From Cytophagaceae bacterium (GTDB lineage: Bacteria > Bacteroidota > Bacteroidia > Cytophagales > Cyclobacteriaceae): a stretch of DNA of 64,000 bases. Location: assembly GCA_006969745.1 (NCBI GenBank), contig CP030886.1:4103063-4167062 (forward strand). Direction: 5' to 3'. The notes under the pieces were generated by a model. The model saw only the letters and a list, made by a program, of their open reading frames with translations. It searched no databases and was not told the DNA's origin. The position numbers were made by a program, and so were the translations under genes. Each line of letters starts with the position of its first letter. The first letter of the stretch is position 1. Below are positions 1-7,143 of the stretch, piece by piece.

Positions 1-188
1 ATGGAGAAACGATGTTCGATTTTGAAATGGTTGAAGTAAACAAAGGGTTTAGTGAAGATGGTTTTACTCAGATAACATTGATCGATTCATCCATCAATAT
101 TGCCCCCATCGAGTTGGTTACAAAGGGAGCATTCACTGTGCTGGCAAAAGCTAAAAACACCGAGGAAGAAGGTGGTCATGGACATTAA
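1..188 (+). CDS. RND efflux periplasmic adaptor, C-terminal end (partial)
   Basis: This reading frame is open at the left edge and ends at TAA 186-188. The roughly 60 visible residues include VTKGAFTVLAKAKN and end in a His-rich GGHGH tail. The pattern of a beta-strand pair followed by VTKGAF is typical of the last segment of CusB/CzcB-like membrane fusion proteins, which link an inner-membrane RND pump to an outer-membrane channel. The HGH tail suits a metal-efflux member. A cation diffusion facilitator follows 21 bases later on the same strand, so the two probably belonged to one metal-resistance operon. Only the C-terminus is seen, so the substrate cannot be named. Confidence 0.7.
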   Translation, partial: GETMFDFEMVEVNKGFSEDGFTQITLIDSSINIAPIELVTKGAFTVLAKAKNTEEEGGHGH

Positions 189-209
189 TTTAAAAGAATC
201 GTAAAGTTT

Positions 210-1097
210 ATGGGACATAATCACGATCATTCACACAATCATTCAGAAGGCAATGTAAAAGTTGCCTTCTTTCTCAATCTGGCATTTACCATCATTGAGG
301 TCATTGGAGGACTATATACCAATAGCTTAGCCATCCTTTCTGATGCGTTGCACGACTTGGGAGACAGCCTGAGTTTGGGTCTCTCTTGGTATTTTCAAAA
401 ACTGGCTAAGAAAGGAAGAACCAAAAAATTCTCCTACGGATACAAACGATTTTCATTGTTGGGCACCATCATTAACTCTATCGTTTTGGTAGCAGGATCA
501 ATCTTTATTCTTACTAAAGCAATTCCACAACTGTTCAACCCCGAGGAAACAAACGTTCAGGGAATGCTCTATCTCGCTATTCTGGGAATAGTAGTGAATG
601 GAGCAGTGGTACTCAAACTTCGAAAAGGGGAATCACTCAATGAAAAAGTCGTGTCACTCCATTTATTAGAGGATGTTTTGGGATGGATAGCTGTGCTCAT
701 CGGCAGTATTATTATGATGTATATGGATGCACCTTTTATTGACCCATTACTTTCTGTGCTCATTTCAATATTTGTGCTTTACAACGTTTACAGAAATCTC
801 AAAAAGAGTTTGTTAGTTATTCTTCAAGGCATACCTGAAGAAGTATCCATTAAGGAGATTAGAGAAAAACTAAGGACCATGTCTGAAGTGGCTGATGTGC
901 ATGATTGTCATGCCTGATCAATGGATGGGGAATATAATATTCTCACAATTCACCTACGACTAGACAAAGACTACAAACTATCTGAACAAGCAGAGCTCAA
1001 AGAAACAGTCCGGTCAAAACTGAAAGATGAATCCATTGATCACATCACTATTGAGTTTGAAGGGCAGGATGAGAAATGTGGATTAGAGGATTGTTAA
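210..1097 (+). pseudogene. CDF-family metal cation transporter, interrupted by in-frame TGA
   Basis: Cation diffusion facilitators export Zn, Co or Cd in exchange for protons. The protein starts with a His-rich stretch (MGHNHDHSHNHS), then has about six membrane segments (residues 17-195) with HxxxD metal sites in the second segment (HDLGD) and fifth segment (HLLED). Translation from ATG 210 stops at TGA 915-917 after 235 residues. The same frame continues without further stops to TAA 1095-1097 and encodes the rest of the cytoplasmic domain (SMDGEYNILTIHLRLD). The stop falls exactly where CDF proteins read VHDxHxWS, so TGG has become TGA. The product would keep the membrane part but lose most of the dimerising tail. 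An ATG at 921 could restart the tail separately. A sequencing error is the main alternative. Confidence 0.85.
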
Positions 1098-1111
1098 GAA
1101 CTAAGAATTAC

Positions 1112-1354
1112 TTACTTAGCTCTTGTCATGGAAATAAGTTTTTCAGGATCTACATTCAATTTATCAGCAATCTTAAAAAGTGTCGTAAGCGTTGGCTGCT
1201 TATGACCGTTCTCCAACCTCGAAATATGAGTAGCGTGAGATTTAATGGCATGTGCCAATGCCTCTTGAGATAAACCTTTAGCTTCTCTAAGCTCCTTTAA
1301 AACTTTACCAAATCCCTTTATTATTTGCTCGTCCGTCACACAGAGCAAATTCAT
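1112..1354 (-). CDS. XRE-family helix-turn-helix regulator
   Basis: A small DNA-binding protein of about 80 residues made almost entirely of one XRE/Cro-type HTH domain. The segment FGKVLKELREAKGLSQEALA, followed by HISRLENGHKQPTLTTLFKIA, gives the full five-helix pattern, including the recognition helix before RLENG. I chose the ATG at 1354 (MNLLCVTDEQ); an upstream ATG at 1390 adds 12 residues that do not resemble the family. The gene is convergent with the broken CDF gene and divergent from the small genes starting at 1442, so those genes are its likeliest targets. Such single-domain XRE proteins are common in mobile and accessory regions. Confidence 0.8.
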   Translation of the reverse strand: MNLLCVTDEQIIKGFGKVLKELREAKGLSQEALAHAIKSHATHISRLENGHKQPTLTTLFKIADKLNVDPEKLISMTRAK

Positions 1355-1441
1355 TCTTATGCTGCCTTTACACCATAGCCTAAAGGGCAAGATGTAATTT
1401 AGTTTTTATATATTGGGCGCTTTTAAGAATTTTTAAACTGA

Positions 1442-1660
1442 ATGAAGCTGAGAGACTTTTTATGTGTCAGACCAACCGGACAGAAAAGAAAATATAGAAC
1501 AGTTAATGTCGATCATGATCTTCATTACTTTTTGAAGGGAACCTCTTACAAGTACGATATTCCATTATCTGATTTGATTAATAACATATTGAGTGATTGG
1601 AAAGAAAAATTTCAAGATCAAATAGCTAATGATTCACATGATGGACTAAAAGATGAATGA
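1442..1660 (+). CDS. Small protein, possibly ribbon-helix-helix
   Basis: A 72-residue protein I cannot assign firmly. Residues 17-50 (YRTVNVDHDLHYFLKGTSYK, then a helix IPLSDLINNILSDWK) follow the strand-helix-helix spacing of ribbon-helix-helix DNA-binding proteins of plasmids and mobile elements. That is an inference from pattern only. It is the first gene of a tight run: its stop overlaps the next start by 8 bases, and that gene overlaps the metallophosphoesterase by one base. The tight packing suggests co-translation. An autoregulatory or antitoxin-like role would fit its position but is not shown. Confidence 0.5.
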   Translation: MKLRDFLCVRPTGQKRKYRTVNVDHDLHYFLKGTSYKYDIPLSDLINNILSDWKEKFQDQIANDSHDGLKDE

Positions 1661-1859
1661 CTTTAGTAATAATATGCGACCGGTTATAGTCAATTGTAAC
1701 GGTAGAATTCTAAATGGTTATTTCCACCAATTTGTATCAAACGTATCTGATAATTATAGTATAACCTTAGCTCTTGTAGAGCACATGGATGGAAGTCTTA
1801 ACTATTATGATCCCTACTGTATTAGATTTTCAGACAGAGAGCGAAAAAATGGCATCTAA
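1653..1859 (+). CDS. Small hypothetical protein, beta-rich
   Basis: A 68-residue unrecognised protein. It is rich in alternating hydrophobic strands (VIVNCNGRILNGYFHQF, then ITLALVEHMDGSLNYYDPYC). The pattern of GYFHxF followed by a strand ending in DGS and then a P-x-x-IRF segment recalls short beta-barrel proteins encoded by phages and plasmids, but I cannot name a family. The coding case rests on its start overlapping the upstream stop by 8 bases and its stop overlapping the metallophosphoesterase start (TAATG at 1857-1861). Confidence 0.45.
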   Translation: MNDFSNNMRPVIVNCNGRILNGYFHQFVSNVSDNYSITLALVEHMDGSLNYYDPYCIRFSDRERKNGI

Positions 1860-2638
1860 TGAATGTTCAATATGCTTCCGATTTACACTTGGAAATGGAT
1901 GCAAATACTCAATATTTGCTAGAAAACCCGTTGAGGAAGTCAGCAGACATATTAATCCTGGTAGGTGACATAACTTACCTTAATGACTCATATCTAGGGA
2001 ACAAAGTATTGGATCAGCTATCCGAGACGTATGTTCAAGTTCTAATGATTCCGGGAAATCATGAGTTTTATAACTTTTGCTTTCCTATCGAGAAAACCTT
2101 TCCGGATTTTGAGTTTAAGGTGAGAGACAATGTCACATATTATAATAACAAAGCCATTGTTCTAGATGATATTCGAATATTGATGAGTACACTTTTCTCT
2201 AGAATACCCGAGAAAAAGCAATGGCTTACTGAGCAGCTAATGTCTGATTTTCATGTGAGCAGGTATTATGAAGATAAGAGTGAGAAACTCACTACAAACC
2301 AATATAATGAATGTCACATTCGTTGTAAAGAGTTCCTGCAAGACGAGTTGTTAAATGAATTTACAGGAAAGACAATAGTTGCTACACATCATGTTCCTTA
2401 CAACAAACATTACATTAAGAATTATCCTACGTTTGTTCATGACTTAACAGATGCTTTTCATGTAAATATGGTACCGTTAATGTATTCATATAATATAGAT
2501 CATTGGATATCAGGACACACACATATTAATCATGAATCTTTTAGAATACAAAATACAATGGTTCACACAAATCAACTTGGGTATGTAGAAGCTAATGAGA
2601 AAAGTAGATTTGATTCTGCTGCTACGATAAAATTATAG
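1859..2638 (+). CDS. Calcineurin-like metallophosphoesterase
   Basis: A 259-residue dinuclear-metal phosphoesterase. All the signature blocks are present in order: DLHLE near residue 8 (D-x-H), LVGDIT near 36, GNHEFY near 66, THHVPY near 178, and GHTHINHE near 220. These supply the Asp, His and Asn metal ligands. It has no signal peptide or membrane segment, so it should act in the cytoplasm. The substrate is unknown; relatives cleave nucleotides, nucleic acids or phosphoproteins. It is the last gene of a three-gene overlapped unit. A second, decayed phosphatase of another calcineurin-like branch lies 280 bases downstream. The low-GC context suggests acquired DNA. Confidence 0.8.
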   Translation: MNVQYASDLHLEMDANTQYLLENPLRKSADILILVGDITYLNDSYLGNKVLDQLSETYVQVLMIPGNHEFYNFCFPIEKTFPDFEFKVRDNVTYYNNKAIVLDDIRILMSTLFSRIPEKKQWLTEQLMSDFHVSRYYEDKSEKLTTNQYNECHIRCKEFLQDELLNEFTGKTIVATHHVPYNKHYIKNYPTFVHDLTDAFHVNMVPLMYSYNIDHWISGHTHINHESFRIQNTMVHTNQLGYVEANEKSRFDSAATIKL

Positions 2639-2920
2639 GCAAATTACTATGTAAATAGTAAAGTAGGAGAGTTCAAAGTATACAAATAATGAACCCCTTA
2701 GCTTGAGCGTAAAGCTGTGAGCTAGCTATATCTGGATCAGTAAGAAGAAAATCAATTGGACGTCTTCATGAAGATGAATAGGGTGGGAAAGGAGCCATTC
2801 TTCTATGCGATCCAAACTTTTGAAAATCAGGCCGATTCATTCGTGTGTGGCATTGAATTATGGCGCATAAGTAAGACTAATCCAGATGAATCCACTTGCT
2901 TAATCAACAGATTTTAGATA
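2639..2920 (+). other. Non-coding or eroded stretch with short open fragments
   Basis: I see no intact gene here. A 49-codon frame runs from ATG 2768 to TAG 2915-2917; its start (MKMNRVGKEPFFYAI) has a faint look of the N-terminal region of aminodeoxychorismate synthase component I. On the minus strand about 2695-2762 reads PIDFLLTDPDIASSQLYAQA, preceded in another frame by DRIEEWLLSHPIHLHEDV, which could be the remains of a gene broken by a frameshift. Both readings are weak. The stretch fits the eroded state of the adjoining phosphatase remnant. Confidence 0.3.
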
Positions 2921-3530
2921 ATGCCTGATAAAGTATTTGTAATGGGTGATATTCAAGGCAATATTTGCGCTTTTGATCAATTCATTGAGAGAAGTGAATT
3001 CAATTCAGAGTGTGACACACTTATTCAACTCGGGGATGTTTCAGATAGGATGGGATGCCTGATACTGCCAAGGTTGTTGAAAAGCTACAAGCATTAGATA
3101 AACTCATTGCCATCAGAAGAAATCAGGATGATTAGACAAACAAATGGTTTGCTACGGGAATAGAAGATTCTTCATGGTTAGTTAATGGAGGGCAGTATAC
3201 AATCGACTCTTATAAAATAGAGAAAGTCTACCTTGATATACACAAAAAAATTTTCAGAGAGATCCAAAGCAACTATTACATTGATAGCAAAAACAGAATC
3301 TTTGTTCACGGTGGGTTTACTCTACCTAAAGGTCCTGAATACGATCTTATTAAAACGCAATGCCTTATAGAAAGCCACATATTTTAAATATGCATCATGA
3401 AGAGCCAATGAATATTTTCAATGTTTGGAATATGAATACTGGTGCAGGTCATTCTGGAGGAAGATTGACGATAATGGACATTGATTCTAAGGAATATTGG
3501 CAATCTGATTACACAAATACTCTTTATTAA
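2921..3530 (+). pseudogene. Decayed PPP-type serine/threonine phosphatase
   Basis: The remains can be read across three frames. ATG 2921 gives MPDKVFVMGDIQGN and LIQLGDVSDR, the first two metal-binding blocks of PPP/ApaH-like phosphatases. A frameshift near 3050-3058 leads to PDTAKVVEKLQALDKLIAI. Then comes RNQDD, a TAG at 3133-3135 and TNKWF, where intact relatives read GNHDDW followed by a hydrophobic stretch. The third block is therefore mutated and its Trp has become a stop. The frame continues through FVHGGF (a His ligand block) to TAA 3385-3387. The last part, NVWNMNTGAG and LTIMDIDSKEYWQSD, lies in a third frame and ends at TAA 3528-3530. Residues between these parts appear deleted. 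It cannot make an active enzyme. Confidence 0.75.
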
Positions 3531-3621
3531 ACTGAATTTCCATCTTTCCTTCGGTAGGACTTTTGCATCAAGCTGCGAGATTCACCTAGTCAATTTTTCT
3601 TATCATTTCCAACATCCCATG

Positions 3622-3652
3622 TTTCTAAAGTAAAAATTTTGATGTATTTTGG
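3622..3652 (+). promoter_or_regulatory. Candidate promoter of the HTH-TIR-APAZ-pAgo operon
   Basis: TTTC at 3622-3625 and TATTTTGG at 3645-3652 are separated by 19 bases. They match the Bacteroidota -33 (TTTG) and -7 (TAnnTTTG) elements with one mismatch each. The leader to the ATG at 3681 would be about 20 bases. A 15-base inverted repeat begins at the end of the -7 box, so a repressor bound there would block transcription. This is a pattern match only. Confidence 0.35.
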
Positions 3653-3665
3653 ACATTAATTGTCC
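3651..3665 (+). promoter_or_regulatory. Palindrome, candidate operator of the operon's HTH protein
   Basis: GGACA (3651-3655) and TGTCC (3661-3665) form a perfect inverted repeat with the 5-base spacer TTAAT. The symmetry extends outward with two mismatches (TTTTGGACA against TGTCCTGAA). It lies 15 bases before the start codon of the XRE gene and overlaps the candidate -7 box. This placement is usual for autoregulated XRE controllers, so the HTH protein of the operon is the likely ligand. The link is inferred. Confidence 0.45.
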
Positions 3666-3680
3666 TGAAATATAAATTCA

Positions 3681-4025
3681 ATGCAAAATACTTCAACATT
3701 CGGTGAACGGATTAGGAATCTTAGAGTTGGAAGACAGCTTCCCATCAGGAAAGTTGCAGCATTTGCTGACATCGACCCTTCAACTTTGAGCAAAATTGAA
3801 AGAAGTGAAAGATATGCAAATGAAACCCTCATTGATCGGCTAGCGGAGTTATTTCAAATTGAGAAGCGGGAACTTTTAAATGAGTTCATTTCCGATAAAA
3901 TAGCTCGGGAGATGATGGGCATTGAGCAACCTGAAGAAATTCTACAATTGATAGAGGCTAAAATGAAATACTTTAAAAATAGGAGGCAATTACAAGGCAC
4001 AATAAATTTTGAAGATGACCAATGA
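3681..4025 (+). CDS. XRE-family controller of the SPARTA operon
   Basis: A 114-residue HTH protein. Residues 7-65 form an XRE domain (FGERIRNLRVGRQLPIRKVA, recognition helix DPSTLSKIERSER, then LIDRLAELF), followed by a helical tail (residues 66-105) and a short acidic end. This layout matches the XRE proteins that accompany restriction-modification genes in Bacteroidota, which act as controllers. Its last four bases (ATGA, 4022-4025) are the start of the TIR-APAZ gene, so the two are translationally coupled. A palindrome sits directly upstream. The probable job is to keep the toxic TIR-APAZ/pAgo pair at a safe level. The alternative is an activator with delayed expression, as for restriction controllers. 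Confidence 0.8.
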   Translation: MQNTSTFGERIRNLRVGRQLPIRKVAAFADIDPSTLSKIERSERYANETLIDRLAELFQIEKRELLNEFISDKIAREMMGIEQPEEILQLIEAKMKYFKNRRQLQGTINFEDDQ

Positions 4026-5569
4026 ATGACCAAAGGGATGTGTTTCTTTCACATAGTTCAGCAAATAAAGCAATTGCTCGAACACTTGCCGCTGATATAG
4101 AATCACATGATTTTAAGTCAAGGAAACTACTTACCTGGTTTGATGAAGCAGAAATTGAAATAGGCCAAAGCATTGTCGGATTGGTTAATTCTGGACTGGA
4201 AAGCAGTCGTTTTTTTGCTATTCTCATGAGCCCCGATTATTTCAGCGAAAATGGTAGCGGATGGACAGATGCAGAATGGCATTCAGCTCTACATGCTGAT
4301 CCTGATAATAGGGGGAAACGAATATTGCCGTTGCTGATAGAAGATTGTCCTTATATACCCCCGCTCTTAATGCACCTGCGCTATATAGATCTACGGAAGC
4401 AGAACTATGCTAAAGGGGTTGAGAAAATAGTTAATATTTTATCTGGAAATACACTATCCAGACCAACTAGGAAAAATGGACAGGTTATCAATTCCAATGG
4501 AACCATTGACAAAACTACTTTAGTTGCAGAAAGAGCGATTCCCCAAGGGTATCCAGAAGCTACTAAAGAACGTCTAAGAAGCAACCTATTTCCAGTAATT
4601 AGTCTACCTCAGAAGATTTTTATAGGCACCTATTCCGATTCCCTAATTTCATTGAAGAAAAATGGTGAAAGAAAGCTTCCTACCAAAAGTGAGATAAAGG
4701 AATTCCTTCATCAAATTCAAATAGACAGAGGATATGAAAAAATTTATACGCCAATCTTCAGGTGCCATGAAGATCAAATATTCACGTTTTATGATTTGAA
4801 CGATCCGAAAAATTCGCTCAGTGAAATAGTGGATCAGGGAACAGTAACAGTAGATAAAATAGGAGATCTGCTTGGGAATGATGAGTACTACAATATCATT
4901 GTATCCCTTTTAAATATGGCTCTTTCAAGGCATGTATATAGGTGTGGCCTCATTGTTGATCGAGCGAAGTATGCTAGATATTTTTTCCCCTCTAAGGATG
5001 GTCAACCTAATGTAGTTAGATATAAGTCTTTCAAAAACAATGTACCACGAACGGTGGCCAAACCAATTACTAAGAACGAAATTGTGATTTCTTGGCTTCA
5101 TCAGGGAGCATTTCTTAAGCTATTACAATTAGGGAAAAAATTCTATCTCCTCGTAAATCCAACGTGGGTTTTAACAACTGATGGTTCTAACCCTGCAGGT
5201 GGTAAAGATGTCGCTAGAACTATAAATCGCTGGACTAATGCAGAAAGAAACGAAAGTGTTTTACGACATAACAAGTTTTGGTCTGCCATTCTAAGTAGGG
5301 GAAAGAAACTGATAGAAATCTATGCTGGGGATCAACTTTTAAAAATTGATTCCCGCCCAGCTTTTTGTGATATGGATTTCGGCATTCCTTCAGATCACAT
5401 CAAAGCTCTGGAAACGGAAGCTCCAGAAACCTTAGATGATGTTATTGAAAGGACTATTGAAGAAGACGATTACGAGGTTATGCACAGCGAGAGTTTTGAG
5501 GAAGAATATGACTACGAGGAGTATGATCTTGAGGGGGAAGACGATAATGATTTAGATACTGAAGAGTGA
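4022..5569 (+). CDS. TIR-APAZ effector of a SPARTA-type system
   Basis: A 515-residue fusion. Residues 5-140 are a TIR domain: DVFLSHSSANK, TWFDEAEIEIGQS, FFAILMSPDYF, GWTDAEW and ILPLLIEDCPYIPPLL. Glu85 in WTDAEW is at the place of the NAD-cleaving glutamate. Residues about 165-455 fit the APAZ domain that pairs with short Argonautes, including NPAGGKDVARTINRWTNAER and a following KFWSAILSRG. The tail 480-515 is very acidic (21 of 36 residues Asp or Glu). In known SPARTA systems guide-directed target binding by pAgo makes the complex oligomerise and the TIR domain destroys NAD(P)+, killing or stalling the invaded cell. The gene overlaps the HTH gene by 4 bases and the pAgo gene by one (TGATG). 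Family assignment is firm; activity here is inferred. Confidence 0.92.
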   Translation: MNDQRDVFLSHSSANKAIARTLAADIESHDFKSRKLLTWFDEAEIEIGQSIVGLVNSGLESSRFFAILMSPDYFSENGSGWTDAEWHSALHADPDNRGKRILPLLIEDCPYIPPLLMHLRYIDLRKQNYAKGVEKIVNILSGNTLSRPTRKNGQVINSNGTIDKTTLVAERAIPQGYPEATKERLRSNLFPVISLPQKIFIGTYSDSLISLKKNGERKLPTKSEIKEFLHQIQIDRGYEKIYTPIFRCHEDQIFTFYDLNDPKNSLSEIVDQGTVTVDKIGDLLGNDEYYNIIVSLLNMALSRHVYRCGLIVDRAKYARYFFPSKDGQPNVVRYKSFKNNVPRTVAKPITKNEIVISWLHQGAFLKLLQLGKKFYLLVNPTWVLTTDGSNPAGGKDVARTINRWTNAERNESVLRHNKFWSAILSRGKKLIEIYAGDQLLKIDSRPAFCDMDFGIPSDHIKALETEAPETLDDVIERTIEEDDYEVMHSESFEEEYDYEEYDLEGEDDNDLDTEE

Positions 5570-7143
5570 TGGAAAAAAGGCGTAAGAAAAAGAAGTATAC
5601 AGGTGTGAAATTTGAGAGTGGCTTGATTAAAGAACCACTTATCAATTTTGGAGGGAACCATGTCCATATAGATCCGAAGACAGGTCTCAGTATCTACGGA
5701 CCTTACACTCCGGATGGAATAGAAGTACCAACATTAGGGAATATGATTGTTGGAGTTGTTGGACCAAGTGATATGATTTCAGACAGTTTTCGATGGCTTG
5801 AGGCTTGTCAAGGTATGCTAACTAATGAAGGAACGAATCCATACTCAAACCCTCATTTCCCCGGAGTAAATAATGAAAGCCCATATCAATGTAGCCTTGT
5901 CTTTGGAGAAACATGGTATGAGACATTAGATGATAATCAATTAAATGATGGCTTGAAAGGCAATTATAATGAACGATTGAATAAGATTGTTAAACTGTAT
6001 GTTGAAGCCATTGGCGTTTTATCTCAGCGGGAACCAAACCCACATGTTGTCCTTGTCTGTATACCTCAACAAATCATAGATCTGTGTACTGTAAGAATAG
6101 GAGTTGATGGAAAAGAAGAAAGGGTTAAGCTCAACAAATCTGAAAAAAAGAATCTCAAGATTGCTAAAACAGGCCAGACTTTTTTGTTCGATGACATGAA
6201 TCCCCTTAGCAAATTTGAAGAAAAAATTTATGCTCATAAAAACTTAAGACGGGGTATTAAAGCTGAGGCTATGCGGTATGGCATTCCCACTCAGATAGTT
6301 TGGCCTAGAACTCTGAACTTAGATCCATCAAAAACAACCAAAAGAGAATTATCCTCTCAAGACATTGCAACAAAGGCATGGAACTTTACAACTGCCCTGT
6401 ATTACAAAGCTGGAGGAACTCCATGGAGATTAAAACATGTTGATTCTAGTGTGTGCTTCATAGGCATATCTTTCTATAAGGACATACATGACAAAAAAAG
6501 TAAAATGCATAGTAGTATGGCTCAATCGTTTACTTCAGCTGGAGATGGCTATGTGTTGAGAGGAAAAACCTTTGATTGGGATGAATCTAAAAGCAAATCC
6601 CCACATTTAGATAAAGAAGGGGCGCGGGAAATTCTTGAACAAGTAATTCAGATGTATAAGCAGCAGAATAATGGAAGCCTCCCATCAAGAATTGTCGTAC
6701 ATAAAACATCAAAATATTGGGAAGAAGAACTAGAAGGTTTTAGCGAAGCATGTGCTGAAATTCCACAAAAAGATTTCGTAGCATTTGGGGGTAGGAAAAT
6801 TAATTTTTTCCGCCCAGGGAAATATCCTCCGTTGAGGGGTACATACTTAAAGCTCTCTGATTCAAACTTTTTGTTGTACACTACGGGTTATGTTTCATAT
6901 CATAATACCTACAATGGGCCAAGAACTGCAAAACCACTCGATATAATCGAGTTCGTTGGCGATAGTCCATGGGATAAGATGCTAAGCGAAATTATGGCAC
7001 TAACCAAAATGAATTGGAATACATCAAGTTTTTCATGCGGTATGCCAATTACTATTGCTTTCTCCAAAAAAGTGGGTGAAGTACTTTCTGAATTGCCAAG
7101 TGATATCACCGTCATTAAACCTGAGTACAGGTTTTATATGTAA
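5569..7143 (+). CDS. Short prokaryotic Argonaute (MID-PIWI), catalytically inactive
   Basis: A 524-residue protein with only MID and PIWI parts, the size of short pAgos. The MID segment has LRRGIKAEAMRYGIPTQIVW and QDIATKAWNFTTALYYKAGG, with the Lys, Gln and Lys expected to hold the guide 5' phosphate. The PIWI part has CFIGISFY, with Ser where active Argonautes carry Asp, and IVVHKTSKY where active ones carry RDG. The slicing tetrad is therefore lost. LTKMNWNTSSFSCGMPITIA and the C-terminal YRFYM are also typical. The start is ATG 5569, overlapping the TIR-APAZ stop; GTG 5566 would add one residue. The N-terminus is strongly basic (EKRRKKKK). It should use RNA guides to sense DNA and trigger the TIR partner. 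Confidence 0.92.
   Translation: MEKRRKKKKYTGVKFESGLIKEPLINFGGNHVHIDPKTGLSIYGPYTPDGIEVPTLGNMIVGVVGPSDMISDSFRWLEACQGMLTNEGTNPYSNPHFPGVNNESPYQCSLVFGETWYETLDDNQLNDGLKGNYNERLNKIVKLYVEAIGVLSQREPNPHVVLVCIPQQIIDLCTVRIGVDGKEERVKLNKSEKKNLKIAKTGQTFLFDDMNPLSKFEEKIYAHKNLRRGIKAEAMRYGIPTQIVWPRTLNLDPSKTTKRELSSQDIATKAWNFTTALYYKAGGTPWRLKHVDSSVCFIGISFYKDIHDKKSKMHSSMAQSFTSAGDGYVLRGKTFDWDESKSKSPHLDKEGAREILEQVIQMYKQQNNGSLPSRIVVHKTSKYWEEELEGFSEACAEIPQKDFVAFGGRKINFFRPGKYPPLRGTYLKLSDSNFLLYTTGYVSYHNTYNGPRTAKPLDIIEFVGDSPWDKMLSEIMALTKMNWNTSSFSCGMPITIAFSKKVGEVLSELPSDITVIKPEYRFYM

Noticed and set aside
915..917. TGA read as Trp or selenocysteine in the CDF gene
   Set aside because: TGA ends many other genes here at the expected family length (for example TIR-APAZ and rpe), Trp is written TGG throughout, and no SECIS-like hairpin or family precedent for selenocysteine at this site is evident.
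1859..2638. Metallophosphoesterase as part of the SPARTA system
   Set aside because: It is separated from the operon by an eroded gene and a separate candidate promoter; nothing in the sequence ties it to pAgo function.
2768..2917. A 49-codon frame resembling the start of aminodeoxychorismate synthase
   Set aside because: The similarity is limited to a few residues (NRVGKEPFFYAI), the frame stops at once and no further pieces of that enzyme follow.
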